A stretch of 64,000 nt of DNA from Arthrobacter_B citreus (GCF_042429235.1 NZ_JBHMBA010000009.1), one strand, 5' to 3'. Shown: positions 33,895-43,445, numbered from the stretch's first letter. Notes: generated by a model not told the origin, from the letters alone. Numbers and translations are program-made.

Positions 33895-35580
33895 TTACTC
33901 TTTCATCGGAATGCGGATGCCGCGCTCGGCGGCAACCTCGGAGGCGCGGTCATATCCCGCATCAACATGGCGGATGACGCCGGTGCCCGGATCATTGGTC
34001 AGGAGCCGTTCCAGCTTGCGCGCGGCCAGCTCGGTTCCGTCGGCCACGCAGACCTGCCCGGCGTGGATGGAACGTCCAATACCGACGCCGCCGCCATGGT
34101 GGATCGATACCCAGGTGGCCCCGGAGGCGGTGTTCAGCATCGCGTTCAGCAGCGGCCAGTCGGCAACGGCGTCGGAGCCGTCAGCCATGGCTTCGGTTTC
34201 CCGGTAGGGAGATGCCACGGAACCGGAGTCCAAGTGGTCCCGGCCGATGACGATCGGAGCGCTGACTCTGCCCTCGGCCACCAGTCGGTTGAACAACAGG
34301 CCCGCCTTGGCCCGGTCTCCGTACCCGAGCCAGCAGATCCGGGCCGGCAGCCCTTCGAACTCAACATGCTCCGCGGCGGCGTCCAGCCAGCGGTGCAGGC
34401 GTGCGTTGTCCGGAAACAGCTCCTTCATCGCGGCGTCGGTGACGGCGATGTCCGCCGGGTCGCCGGACAGGGCCACCCAGCGGAACGGGCCCATCCCCTC
34501 GCAGAAGAGCGGGCGGATATACGCCGGGACAAAGCCGGGGAACTCGAAAGCCCGCTCGAAGCCGCCCTGGCGTGCCTCGTCGCGGATGGAGTTGCCGTAG
34601 TCGAACACTTCCGCGCCGGCGTCCTGGAAGCCCACCATGGCCGCCACTTGCCGCGCCATCGATTCCCGGGCCTTCTTGGTGAAACCCTCGGGATCGGCGG
34701 CGGCTTCGGCCTGCCACTGGTCAACCGGGATGCCCGCCGGCAGGTAGCTCAGCGGATCGTGGGCCGAGGTCTGGTCGGTGACAATATCCACGGTCAACTC
34801 CCCCGCGGTGTGCCGGCGCAGCAGTTCCTCGAACACCTCGGCGGCGTTACCCACCAGGCCCACGGACAGGGCACGCTTCTCGGCCTTGGCGGCCATCACC
34901 TTGGCGACGGCGGTGTCCAGGTCGGTTTCCACCTCGTGCAGGTAGCGCTTGCCCGCGCGGCGGCGCAGCCGGGTCTCGTCGACGTCGACAATCAGCACCG
35001 CTCCCCCGTTGAGCGTGACGGCCAGCGGCTGCGCGCCGCCCATGCCGCCGCAGCCGCCGGTCAGGGTCAGGGTGCCGGCCAGGGTGGCGCCGGCGTCATT
35101 GAACAGTTTCCGGGCGACGGCGCCAAAGGTCTCGTAGGTGCCCTGGAGGATGCCCTGTGTGCCGATGTAGATCCAGGATCCGGCGGTCATCTGCCCGTAC
35201 ATCATCAGGCCTTCGGCCTCCAGCCGGCGGAATTCCGGCCAGGTGGCCCAGTCCCCCACGAGGTTGGAGTTGGCCAGCAGGACCCGCGGCGCCCACTCGT
35301 TGGTCCGGAAAACGCCCACTGGCTTGCCGGACTGGACCAGCAGGGTTTCGTCATCCTCCAGCGTGGCCAGGGTGCGGGTAATCGCGTCGTAGGCTTCCCA
35401 GCTGCGGGCTGCCCGTCCGGTGCCGCCATAGACCACCAGGTCTTCGGGGCGTTCAGCAACCTCCGGGTCGAGGTTGTTCATGAGCATGCGCAGCGGAGCC
35501 TCGGTCTGCCAGCTCTTGGCGGTGAGGGACGTGCCGCGCGGTGCCCGGATGCTGCGGGAAGGATCGGAGATAGTAGCCAT
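33895..35580 (-). CDS. hutU: Urocanate hydratase HutU
   Basis: This NAD-dependent enzyme adds water to urocanate to give imidazolone-5-propionate. The 561-residue protein shows the family landmarks GGTGRAARSWEAYDAI, MTAGSWIYIGTQGI, LTLTGGCGGMGGAQP, RLHRWLDAAAEHVEFEGLPARICWLGYGDR, IVIGRDHLDSGSVASPYRET and IHHGGGVGIGRSIHAGQV. It is first in the leftward operon. A near-perfect palindrome shared with the iclR-hutH gap lies about 58 bases before its start. Confidence 0.97.
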   Translation of the reverse strand: MATISDPSRSIRAPRGTSLTAKSWQTEAPLRMLMNNLDPEVAERPEDLVVYGGTGRAARSWEAYDAITRTLATLEDDETLLVQSGKPVGVFRTNEWAPRVLLANSNLVGDWATWPEFRRLEAEGLMMYGQMTAGSWIYIGTQGILQGTYETFGAVARKLFNDAGATLAGTLTLTGGCGGMGGAQPLAVTLNGGAVLIVDVDETRLRRRAGKRYLHEVETDLDTAVAKVMAAKAEKRALSVGLVGNAAEVFEELLRRHTAGELTVDIVTDQTSAHDPLSYLPAGIPVDQWQAEAAADPEGFTKKARESMARQVAAMVGFQDAGAEVFDYGNSIRDEARQGGFERAFEFPGFVPAYIRPLFCEGMGPFRWVALSGDPADIAVTDAAMKELFPDNARLHRWLDAAAEHVEFEGLPARICWLGYGDRAKAGLLFNRLVAEGRVSAPIVIGRDHLDSGSVASPYRETEAMADGSDAVADWPLLNAMLNTASGATWVSIHHGGGVGIGRSIHAGQVCVADGTELAARKLERLLTNDPGTGVIRHVDAGYDRASEVAAERGIRIPMKE

Positions 35581-35629
35581 CTCCAGACCGTAACGGCGGC
35601 GTGTTTCCCGTATGTGAACACCGTCACAG

Positions 35630-35647
35630 TGTCTGGCATCCCAGACA
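35630..35647. promoter_or_regulatory. Palindromic operator before hutU
   Basis: TGTCTGGCATCCCAGACA is an 18-base palindrome with one mismatched pair. A sister site lies between iclR and hutH (36604-36621). Both flank the IclR-type regulator gene, its most likely binding protein. Confidence 0.75.
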
Positions 35648-35736
35648 GGTGCTGTGTCCCGCCCTTGAATACCCGGCCTTGGATACTTGGGCCAGCGCGA
35701 GCGGTGCGGAAACCGCCTAAGCCGGTTTTATCCGGC

Positions 35737-36585
35737 TTACGGCATGCTGTTTGCGCGTGCGGCTCCGGACTGCACGCCCAGCCGGCGGGAAATCTCCGCG
35801 GCGCACCTGACCAGCTCCGGAAGCACCAGATCAGCAAACTCGATGATCTTCCGTCCCGCCGGTCCGGCGGCGGACCGGGAGGCCCGCCCCGCCGCAGGCC
35901 CGGCTGGCAGGGCATTGGACGCCGTCACCGTCACACTCGCGACGGCGCGGCCGGACCGGTCCAGGACTGGCACCGCGATGGAGGAGAACCCTTCGGTGAC
36001 TTCGTTTTCCTCCCAGGAATACCCCAACTCCCGCACCATCCCCAGCAGTGCGCCCAGGGCCGGACCCGCACGGCCGGACCTCATCGACGCCGGGTCCGGA
36101 TACAGCGCCTGCAGCTGCGCCTCGGTCATTTGCGCCAGCATGGCCCGGCCGCTGGCTGTCCGGTGCGCCGGAAGCCTGATGCCGGCGTCGGTCACCAGCG
36201 GCTGCTGGTGGGGGGCGCGTTCCTCGATCACGTAAATCACGTCGGTCCCCTGCAGCACGGCCAGGTGCGCGGTCAGCCGGGTGCGGGACACCAAGGTGCG
36301 CAGCGGATAGCGCCCGATGCGCTGCAGCGGCGCCTGCCGGGCATACCCGGTGCCAAGCTCATGCGCCGTCGCCCCCAGCGCGTATTTGCGCTCTTCCGGA
36401 AGATGCACCGCAAAGCCGTCCGCCACCAGGGCGGCCAGCAGGTGGTAGGTCGTGGAGCGCGGAAGGGAAAGATCCCGGGCAATGGCAGTGGCGCTCACCG
36501 GGCCGGCCTGCATTCCGAGGTGGCGGAGTATCGACAGGACCTGGGCAGCGGCGGGGACCTGCACCCGGGAATAGCTTTCTGGCAT
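35737..36585 (-). CDS. IclR-family regulator of the hut genes
   Basis: The 282-residue protein has an N-terminal winged helix (AAAQVLSILRHLG, AIARDLSLPRSTTYHLLAALVADGF) and a C-terminal effector domain (YPLRTLVSRTRLTAHLAVLQGTDVIYV, LPAHRTASGRAMLAQM, SSIAVPVLDRSGRAVASVTVT). An Ala/Gly/Pro/Arg insert of about 20 residues interrupts the effector domain near residue 230. It lies between hutU and divergent hutH and close to two matching palindromes. It probably controls both hut transcripts and itself in response to urocanate or histidine; the ligand is inferred. Confidence 0.88.
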   Translation of the reverse strand: MPESYSRVQVPAAAQVLSILRHLGMQAGPVSATAIARDLSLPRSTTYHLLAALVADGFAVHLPEERKYALGATAHELGTGYARQAPLQRIGRYPLRTLVSRTRLTAHLAVLQGTDVIYVIEERAPHQQPLVTDAGIRLPAHRTASGRAMLAQMTEAQLQALYPDPASMRSGRAGPALGALLGMVRELGYSWEENEVTEGFSSIAVPVLDRSGRAVASVTVTASNALPAGPAAGRASRSAAGPAGRKIIEFADLVLPELVRCAAEISRRLGVQSGAARANSMP

Positions 36586-36603
36586 GCCCAGATCCTAGGC
36601 CAC

Positions 36604-36621
36604 TGTCTGGGATCCCAGAAA
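36604..36621. promoter_or_regulatory. Palindromic operator between iclR and hutH
   Basis: TGTCTGGGATCCCAGAAA has a perfect 14-base palindromic core (36606-36619). It lies 19 bases before iclR and about 98 before hutH, and matches the site before hutU at most positions. Confidence 0.78.
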
Positions 36622-36718
36622 CAGAATCCGGTCCCGGCTAGGCCGCCCCGCCAACTGGTGCTTCGATGGAAGCTGCGGCACCAGATCGGAGACGTATCTG
36701 GAGCGAAGACGGGGAGAG

Positions 36719-38293
36719 ATGAAAACGACTGAGAACACAGCCACGTTCGTAGAACTGGGGACCGGCCCCCTGGCGGCCGAAGAGATTGTTGCGGTGGCCC
36801 GGCATGGAGCGGCAGTGTCGCTGGCACCTGATGCCATTGCCGCGATGGAGTCCTCGCGCGGGGTCATCGAGGAGCTGGCAGCCGACGAGAAGCCGCACTA
36901 CGGCGTATCGACCGGATTCGGTGCCCTCGCCGTCAAGCAGATCGTTCCCGAGCAGCGCCGTCAGCTGCAGCGATCGCTCATCCGCAGCCACGCGGCGTCG
37001 TCGGGCGCGGAGGTGGACCGCGAAGTGATCCGCGCCCTGATGCTGAACCGGATAGCCACCCTGGCCACCGGCCGCACCGGGGTCCGGCCCGCTGTCGCCA
37101 TCGCCTATGCCGGGCTCCTTAACGCAGGCGTCACGCCCGTGGTTGGAGAGTACGGCTCGCTGGGATGCTCGGGCGATTTGGCTCCGCTTTCGCACTGCGC
37201 CCTGGCCCTGATGGGTGAGGGAAACGTGCGAACGGACGACGGCGAACTGCTTCCCGCCGCCGCAGCCCTGGCCGCTGCGGGGCTGGAGCCGGTGGAGCTG
37301 CAGGAAAAGGAGGGCCTGGCCCTCATCAACGGCACCGACGGGATGCTGGGCATGCTCACGCTCGCCATCGCCGATCTTCGCCGCCTGCTCACCACGGCGG
37401 ATCTCTCCGCGGCCATGAGCGTGGAGGGGCTGCTGGGCAGCGACGCCGTTTTTGCCGCCGATCTGCAGGCCCTGCGGCCGCAGCCCGGGCAGGGCGAATC
37501 CGCCGCGAACATCCGCGCAATCCTGGCCGGGTCAGCGCTGATCGAGGAGCAGAAAACGGGCAACTTCACCCGGGTCCAGGACGCCTACTCGCTGCGGTGC
37601 GCGCCCCAGGTCCACGGCGCGGCCCGGTCCACCCTGATGCACGCCGAGAACGTGGCGGAGTGCGAGCGCGCATCGGCCATCGACAATCCGGTGGTGACCC
37701 TTGACGGCCGGCTGGAGTCCAACGGCAACTTCCACGGCGCACCGGTGGGCTACGTGCTGGATTTCCTGGCCGTCGCCGTCGCCGATGTTGCTTCCATGAG
37801 CGAGCGGCGCACCGACCGCTTCCTGGACCGCAACCGCAGCCACGGGCTGAACGCTTTCCTGGCCTTCGATCCCGGCGTGGACTCGGGCCACATGATCGCC
37901 CAGTACACCCAGGCCGGCATTGTGTCAGAGCTCAAGCGGCTGGCCGTGCCGGCGTCGGTGGATTCGATTCCGTCCTCGGCCATGCAGGAGGACCACGTGT
38001 CGATGGGCTGGGCCGCCGGCCTGAAGCTGCGCCGGGCGATCGACGGCCTGGCCCGCGTGCTGGCGATCGAGCTGCTGACGTCCGCGCGCGCCCTGGACAT
38101 GCGCGACGGCGGGATCGACACCTCCCGCAGTGCCCCGGCGGTCACGGCGGTGCGGTCCGCCCTGCGGGCAGTGGTTCCCGGACCGGGTCCGGACCGCTAT
38201 CTTGCTCCGGAGATCGAGGCTGCGCGGCTGCTGGTGGCGGACGGTTCTCTGCTTGCCGCTGCTGACGCGGTATTGGGCGGGCCCTTACTCTAG
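36719..38293 (+). CDS. hutH: Histidine ammonia-lyase HutH
   Basis: The enzyme deaminates L-histidine to urocanate, the entry to the hut pathway. The 524-residue protein has YGVSTGFGALA, the MIO-forming region GEYGSLGCSGDLAPLSHC, QDAYSLRCAPQVHGA and FHGAPVGYVLDFLAVAVAD. The cofactor would come from C150-S151-G152; many bacterial enzymes have Ala-Ser-Gly, but the Cys form is known from Streptomyces-type HutH. It is read away from iclR and stops 22 bases before the convergent murR gene. Confidence 0.96.
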   Translation: MKTTENTATFVELGTGPLAAEEIVAVARHGAAVSLAPDAIAAMESSRGVIEELAADEKPHYGVSTGFGALAVKQIVPEQRRQLQRSLIRSHAASSGAEVDREVIRALMLNRIATLATGRTGVRPAVAIAYAGLLNAGVTPVVGEYGSLGCSGDLAPLSHCALALMGEGNVRTDDGELLPAAAALAAAGLEPVELQEKEGLALINGTDGMLGMLTLAIADLRRLLTTADLSAAMSVEGLLGSDAVFAADLQALRPQPGQGESAANIRAILAGSALIEEQKTGNFTRVQDAYSLRCAPQVHGAARSTLMHAENVAECERASAIDNPVVTLDGRLESNGNFHGAPVGYVLDFLAVAVADVASMSERRTDRFLDRNRSHGLNAFLAFDPGVDSGHMIAQYTQAGIVSELKRLAVPASVDSIPSSAMQEDHVSMGWAAGLKLRRAIDGLARVLAIELLTSARALDMRDGGIDTSRSAPAVTAVRSALRAVVPGPGPDRYLAPEIEAARLLVADGSLLAAADAVLGGPLL

Positions 38294-38315
38294 GCCCGCC
38301 GGCGGTGATCCCCGG

Positions 38316-39182
38316 TCAGCCCCGGTCCGAGCGGTGCCGGGTCACCGCGTCCCTGGTCCGGCTAAGGGAGTCGTTGACCGTCTCGAACAAGCTTTGGACA
38401 AGCCGCACAAAGAGCACGTCGGTGATGGCCAGCTGGGCGGTGCGGCTTGCCGTGGCTCCGGAGCGGAAGGCATGTTCCTGTGCCTGCGTCCTGAGCAGGA
38501 TGTCGCACAGCCCGGCCATCGGTGATCCGGAGTCGTTGGTGATGCCGATGGTCGTGGCTCCGCTGTGTCCGGCCTCGCGCAGCAGTCCCAGGATTTCCGG
38601 CGTCACGCCTGAATGCGACACGGCGAGGAGCACCCCGCCCGGCCGCAGCAGCGCGGTCGCGGACAGCGCCAGATGCACGTCGGCGTGATGGGAGCTGCGC
38701 AGGCCAATGCGCTGCAGTTTCATATTGAGGTCGCGTGCGGTGAGTCCGGAGGACCCGAAGCCGGCGATGACCACGTCGGGGGCGTCGGCGAGGGCGTCGC
38801 GGGCCCGGTCAACGGCGGCAAGGTCCAGTTCGCGCAGGGTTTGTTCAATAGCCTGGGTTTCCTGAAAGAGCACCTTCGCAGCGACGTCGGCCGCACTGTC
38901 CGCAGGATCGATGTCACCGGTGGAGACGTTCGAACGGTCAAGATCGGCCTGGTCACGGCTGGTGGTGCCGACGACGTCAAACCGGAATTCGCGGTATCCG
39001 GAGTAGCCCAGGCTTTGGCAGAACCGGGCAACGGTCGCGGCTGAGGTGCCGCAGAGCTCGGCGACCCGGTTGATCGGGTTCTCCACGACGATCTGCGGGT
39101 CGGCGAGGATGGTGGTGGCCACCTTCGCCTCAGCGGTGCTGAACCGTTCGAGGGAGTTCTGGATTCTGGTCAGCGCCCGCAC
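38316..39182 (-). CDS. MurR/RpiR-family regulator
   Basis: The 288-residue protein has an N-terminal RpiR-type helix-turn-helix (FSTAEAKVATTILADP, INRVAELCGTSAATVARFCQSLGYSGYREF) and a C-terminal SIS sugar-phosphate domain (DVVIAGFGSSGLTARDLNMKLQRIG, LLAVSHSGVTPEILGLLREA). It starts at GTG 39182, sharing one base with the murQ stop, and is last in the amino-sugar operon. MurNAc-6-phosphate or GlcNAc-6-phosphate is the expected ligand. It probably acts on the inverted repeat near 45.77 kb. Confidence 0.9.
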   Translation of the reverse strand: MRALTRIQNSLERFSTAEAKVATTILADPQIVVENPINRVAELCGTSAATVARFCQSLGYSGYREFRFDVVGTTSRDQADLDRSNVSTGDIDPADSAADVAAKVLFQETQAIEQTLRELDLAAVDRARDALADAPDVVIAGFGSSGLTARDLNMKLQRIGLRSSHHADVHLALSATALLRPGGVLLAVSHSGVTPEILGLLREAGHSGATTIGITNDSGSPMAGLCDILLRTQAQEHAFRSGATASRTAQLAITDVLFVRLVQSLFETVNDSLSRTRDAVTRHRSDRG

Positions 39183-40129
39183 TAGCCGGCCACCGACTCG
39201 GTGATGGCTGCCCGCAGGAAACCGCCGTTATCTTCCAGCACCGCGATGGCGGCTGAGGCCGGAATCCCGGCCTCAAGCGACAGGATGGCAGCTTTGACCC
39301 AACCGCCGCTGGCTTCCAGGGATGCTGCGGCAGTTTCAGGATCGGCGTTTGTCGCGAGCATCACGGTCCGTTCACTGCGGGCCCGCAGTTTTTCATTGGT
39401 GGCGCGGAGGTCAACCATGAGGTTGCGGTACACCTTGCCTGCCCGGACCATGGCACCGGTGCTGAGCGTGTTAAGGACAAGCTTCTGCGCGGAACCAGAT
39501 TTGAGCCGGGTGCTGCCCGTCAGCAGCTCCGGACCCACTTCGGTTTCAATGGCAACATGGGCCGCGGCCCCGATCGCTGAGTGTGGGTTGCAGGCGTGGG
39601 CGACGGTGAAGGATCCGCGCTCCCGCGCACGGTTCAGCGCGCCCACCACGTACGGTGTCCGGCCGGACGCCGAAACGCCGACCAAAGTGTCATTGGGTCC
39701 GAGGTTCAGCTCGTCAACGTCCCGGGCGCCGGCGGCGTCGTCATCCTCCGCGTTTTCGACGGCGGTGTGGATCGCTGTGGGGCCACCGGCAATCCTGCCG
39801 ATGATGACATCATCCGTGATGCCGAAGGTCGGAGGCGCCTCGCTGGCGTCGAGGATGCCCATGCGTCCGGCCGTGCCGGCACCCATGTAGACGAGGCGGC
39901 CGCCGCGGGCCATTCCCTCGACGATCCCCTCAAGCGCCGCGGTGATTTGCCCGGCCTGCGCTGCGACGGCATCGGCGACGGCCCGCTCGCTGTCAATCAT
40001 CGCGTGAACCAGCTGGCTGCCGCTCATCAGGTCGAGATCGGGATATCGCTCGTCCACCCCCTCGGTTGGCAGCGTGCCAAGGAAGTCGCGCAGGTGCGAC
40101 CGGTCCTCGATGGGGTTCGGGTTATCCAC
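39182..40129 (-). CDS. murQ: N-acetylmuramic acid 6-phosphate etherase MurQ
   Basis: The enzyme splits the D-lactyl ether of MurNAc-6-phosphate to give GlcNAc-6-phosphate and lactate. The 315-residue SIS-fold protein shows VYMGAGTAGRMGILDASEAPPTFG with the catalytic Glu (E97), VSASGRTPYVVGAL, TEVGPELLTGSTRLKSGSAQKLVLNTLSTGAMV and the C-terminal UBA-like segment. It overlaps the kinase gene by eight bases upstream and murR by one base downstream. Confidence 0.96.
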   Translation of the reverse strand: MDNPNPIEDRSHLRDFLGTLPTEGVDERYPDLDLMSGSQLVHAMIDSERAVADAVAAQAGQITAALEGIVEGMARGGRLVYMGAGTAGRMGILDASEAPPTFGITDDVIIGRIAGGPTAIHTAVENAEDDDAAGARDVDELNLGPNDTLVGVSASGRTPYVVGALNRARERGSFTVAHACNPHSAIGAAAHVAIETEVGPELLTGSTRLKSGSAQKLVLNTLSTGAMVRAGKVYRNLMVDLRATNEKLRARSERTVMLATNADPETAAASLEASGGWVKAAILSLEAGIPASAAIAVLEDNGGFLRAAITESVAG

Positions 40130-41030
40130 GAATGATCCTCTCTTCGTATCCCAGGCCGATGCGCGTGATGATCAGCGCTGCTCCGTCGAGCGCGCTCCCG
40201 CCGGAAGGAATGATGGTGATGCCGGCTTGCGCCAGCGCTGCTGTCAGTTGAGCGGAAAAATACGGGTGTTCAGTGACGCCGCCCCAGACAGCGAGCTTGG
40301 CGGCTCCGGCGGCGCGGGCAGTGGCGGCAAGCGCAGTACACGCACGACTGACAATATCCCGCGCCACCAAATCGCCGCTGCCGGCTGCCTCAAGGACGTC
40401 GGGAGTGAAAAGGCCCAGACGACGGGCGGGATTTCCCTCCGCGGCCACCCAGGCGGGCATTACGGCTAAATCACCCACGAGGGTTCGCGCGCGGGCTGTC
40501 AGCTCCGTGGGGAGTCCCCGGCCGTCAACATCACGCAGCGCCGCAAGCAGCCCTTCCTGCCCAATCCACCGTCCGCTGCCCTCATCCCCGAGCCAGGGAC
40601 CCCAGCCGTCGATCTGACGTGTGGTGCCGTCATCAGCGACCGCGTAGGCGACCGCTCCGGTGCCGACCACCAGGAGAACTCCGGCGCCGCCGTCAAAGGC
40701 GCCGGCGTGCGCCGCGAGGGCGTCATTGATCAGGGCCACCGGCGCGCCAGTGAATTCCCGGACCCCGCGGACGAGGCAGCGGGCTGCCGAACGTGCGGCT
40801 TCCACTCCGGCTGCGCCGATGCCAACCCCCGCAAGGCCGGTCCGCTCGGTTTCGGACAGCTGGAGAAACACAGTGCGGATGGCATCCGCGGAGAGCGCCG
40901 CCCCGTCCGCTTCGGCGATACCGGGCGCACCCGGACCGCGTTCTTCCGCGATGACGCCGTCGTCGTCAAAGAGCCGGATCCGGCAGGAGGTCTTACCAAG
41001 ATCCACCGCAAGGCGGCGAGGCTTTGTCAT
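40122..41030 (-). CDS. BadF/BcrA-type sugar kinase (probable MurNAc/GlcNAc kinase)
   Basis: The 302-residue protein belongs to the ASKHA fold: phosphate-1 LAVDLGKTSCRIRLFD, INDALAAHAGAFDGGAGVLLVVGTGAVAYAV, and DGWGPWLGDEGSGRWIGQEGL, the GlcNAc-kinase-like loop. It starts at ATG 41030 with GGAGAAA before it. Placed beside MurQ and a GH3 hexosaminidase, it probably phosphorylates MurNAc or GlcNAc after import, like Clostridium MurK. That assignment is by context. Confidence 0.86.
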   Translation of the reverse strand: MTKPRRLAVDLGKTSCRIRLFDDDGVIAEERGPGAPGIAEADGAALSADAIRTVFLQLSETERTGLAGVGIGAAGVEAARSAARCLVRGVREFTGAPVALINDALAAHAGAFDGGAGVLLVVGTGAVAYAVADDGTTRQIDGWGPWLGDEGSGRWIGQEGLLAALRDVDGRGLPTELTARARTLVGDLAVMPAWVAAEGNPARRLGLFTPDVLEAAGSGDLVARDIVSRACTALAATARAAGAAKLAVWGGVTEHPYFSAQLTAALAQAGITIIPSGGSALDGAALIITRIGLGYEERIIRG

Positions 41031-41076
41031 AGTTGTTTCTCCGATTGGTGCGGTGCCGGGCTGCCGGGGACGGTCT

Positions 41077-42606
41077 TCATGCGGGCGCTGCTGCACAGAT
41101 GAGCCGGGCGGCCAGCCGGGCGGACAATGCAGAGCCGGCGTTTGCGTCCACCCGGTCCAGGCGGCTTGAATACCCCGTTCCGGGAACCACACCGACATTG
41201 ACGACGACGGCGTCCGGGCGGACCGCGGCGATCAGGTCGAGGGCTTCGCGCTGCGCCCCCGGCACTCCGATGCGGTCGACAAGCACCACCAGGTCCGCAC
41301 CGTGATGGGCGTCGAAGGGCACTTCTGCCGGATCGGCGTGCGGGTCATTGACGAGTGACGACGTACCTGAAAAAAACTCAAGCTCGCGGTGGGCGGCAAA
41401 TGCCTGCCGGAAGGCATCGGATTCTGAGGCAACGGCGATGGTTGCCCGGGCACGCAGATCGAGCAGCGCCAGGCGTGGGCGGCTCCGTGCCACGGTGCCG
41501 TGGACATCGATCCCGGCCGACAGGCTGAGCGTCCAGTCCGGCTCGGGGGTCCCTGCACTGGCGGGCGGCCCTGCTTCCGCCAGCTCCCTGCCCAGCGCGC
41601 TGACCCGGGCGCCCGCCCGCCGCAGCTGATCCAGGGTGAGCTCCCCGGATGTTACTGCTTCCAGCAGGGCATCCCGCACCTCCAGATAGTCCTGGTGGTC
41701 GGCGTCGGCGGCACCGGAACTGCCGAGGTTGGTCCTCGGGTTGCCAATGCACAGCAGGTCCGCCCCGGCTTGGATCGCTGCGACCGCTCCCGGCCCGGCT
41801 CCCACGCTCTCGCGGATAGCCGCCATGTCCAGGGCATCGGTCACGATCACGCCGGCAAAACCCAGCGAACGGAGCTTGCCCAGGATTACCGGATTCAGCG
41901 TCGCCGGCGCCTCTCCCCAGGCCGGAACCCGGATGTGGGCCGTCATGACGGCCCGGACACCGGCGTCGACCGCCGCGCGGAAGGGTTCAAAGTGCACGTC
42001 TTCAATGTCGCTGACGTCCAGATCCAGCGTCGGAAGCGCGAGGTGTGAGTCGGCATGCGTGTCGCCGTGTCCGGGGAAATGCTTGGCGCAGGCCGCGATA
42101 TCCCCCGGGGCCTGGATGCCCCGCACCGTTGCCGCAACATGACGTGCCACGGCGGCGCCGTCAGCACCGAACGAGCGCACGCCGATCACGGGGTTCGCCG
42201 GGTTCGTGTTCACGTCGGCAACCGGACCGAGGACAAGGTTGATGCCCGCGGCACGGGCCCGCGTGGCTATCGCAGTGCCCACCGCAGTGCTGAGGGCGGT
42301 GTCGTTGATCCGTCCAAGCTGCGCCGGACCCGGAACCGTGGACCCGTGGTCCGCTTCCAGCCGCGTTACGGTGCCGCCCTCTTCGTCGGTGGCGATGAGT
42401 GCGGCAGGCTGGTGTGAGCGGATGGCCGCGGACAGGTCCGCGGTGTTCTCCGAGATGTTCTGGCTGAAGTACACAACGCCGGCCAGTCCGGCGTCGAGGG
42501 CTTCACCGAGCCAGTGCGGCAGCTCGGTGCCGAAGAACCCCGGAAGGATGACTCCGTTGACCGCAACAAGCAGCTCCTCACCGGCTGGGTGTTCGGCGCC
42601 GCTCAT
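41077..42606 (-). CDS. nagZ: GH3 beta-N-acetylhexosaminidase (NagZ-like)
   Basis: The 509-residue protein contains the GH3 N-acetylglucosaminidase signature KHFPGHGDTHADSH with the His/Asp dyad unique to NagZ-type enzymes (D181, H184), and the nucleophile D257 in IVTDALDM. The C-terminal 150 residues form a second domain, as in Gram-positive NagZ. There is no signal peptide, so it acts in the cytoplasm on imported GlcNAc-MurNAc or muropeptides. Start ATG 42606 overlaps the permease stop (ATGA). Confidence 0.92.
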   Translation of the reverse strand: MSGAEHPAGEELLVAVNGVILPGFFGTELPHWLGEALDAGLAGVVYFSQNISENTADLSAAIRSHQPAALIATDEEGGTVTRLEADHGSTVPGPAQLGRINDTALSTAVGTAIATRARAAGINLVLGPVADVNTNPANPVIGVRSFGADGAAVARHVAATVRGIQAPGDIAACAKHFPGHGDTHADSHLALPTLDLDVSDIEDVHFEPFRAAVDAGVRAVMTAHIRVPAWGEAPATLNPVILGKLRSLGFAGVIVTDALDMAAIRESVGAGPGAVAAIQAGADLLCIGNPRTNLGSSGAADADHQDYLEVRDALLEAVTSGELTLDQLRRAGARVSALGRELAEAGPPASAGTPEPDWTLSLSAGIDVHGTVARSRPRLALLDLRARATIAVASESDAFRQAFAAHRELEFFSGTSSLVNDPHADPAEVPFDAHHGADLVVLVDRIGVPGAQREALDLIAAVRPDAVVVNVGVVPGTGYSSRLDRVDANAGSALSARLAARLICAAAPA

Positions 42607-43445
42607 CCCTTCACCGCTCCCGCAACGAGGCCCGAGGAGAGTTTGCCCTGGACGATGATGAAGAAAATCATGACGGGGAGGGTGATGAGAGTGGATGCTG
42701 CCATGACGTTGCCCCAGTCATTTGAGTTCTCCCCGAAGAATTGTTTGAGGCCGATGGCCACCGTGTAGTTTTCACTGGCACCGCCGAGCAGGGTCATGGC
42801 GAAGATGAACTCGTTCCACGCCGTAATGAAGCTGAAAACGCTGGTTGCCACCAGGCCGGGCATCACCAGGGGAAACAGGACCGAACGGAACATCCGCCAC
42901 CAGGTTGCCCCGTCGAGGAAGGCCGCCTCTTCCAGTTCCACCGGGACGGCGGCGACAAAGCCGCGCAGCATCCAGATACCGAACGGCAGCGAAATGGTGA
43001 TGTAGACGATGATCAGGCCGAGCAGCGTGTTGAGCAGCTGCAGGTCGCGCACCTGAACAAAGAGCGGGATAACGAGCGCTTCCAGCGGCACCATCTGCAC
43101 GATCAGGATCATAAGCAGCATGGAGGTGCGGAATTTGAACCGGAATCTGGCCACGGCAACGGCGGCCAGCAGCGAGAGCACGGCGCTGCAGCCAACGACG
43201 GCGGCCGCAACTATCAGCGAGTTGCGCAGGAAGACCGCGAATCCGCCGTCGTTCAGCACGAAGGCGAAATTGTCCAACGTAAGTTCCGAGGGAAAGAGCC
43301 CCTGGCTTCCGCTTGCGGCGTTGGCATCGAAGGCGCTTGCCATCATCCAATAGGCGGGAAAGAGGGTGAAGACCAGGAGAAGTGCCACCAGCACGCCCAG
43401 GACGGCGTTGCGGCGTACTCGGGCCGCGGTGAGGTTGGAACTCAC
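42603..43445 (-). CDS. Carbohydrate ABC transporter permease, MalG type
   Basis: The 280-residue protein starts at GTG 43445, overlapping the previous stop (GTGA); longer upstream frame is only the out-of-frame image of the first permease. It has six membrane segments and the EAA loop EEAAFLDGATWWRMFRSVLFPLVMPGL. It pairs with the MalF-type permease to form the channel of an amino-sugar importer. Confidence 0.92.
   Translation of the reverse strand: MSSNLTAARVRRNAVLGVLVALLLVFTLFPAYWMMASAFDANAASGSQGLFPSELTLDNFAFVLNDGGFAVFLRNSLIVAAAVVGCSAVLSLLAAVAVARFRFKFRTSMLLMILIVQMVPLEALVIPLFVQVRDLQLLNTLLGLIIVYITISLPFGIWMLRGFVAAVPVELEEAAFLDGATWWRMFRSVLFPLVMPGLVATSVFSFITAWNEFIFAMTLLGGASENYTVAIGLKQFFGENSNDWGNVMAASTLITLPVMIFFIIVQGKLSSGLVAGAVKG

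Noticed and set aside
33853..36732. Very long rightward frame of about 959 codons opposite hutU and iclR
   Set aside because: Produced by third-position GC bias opposite real genes; no domain or ribosome site.
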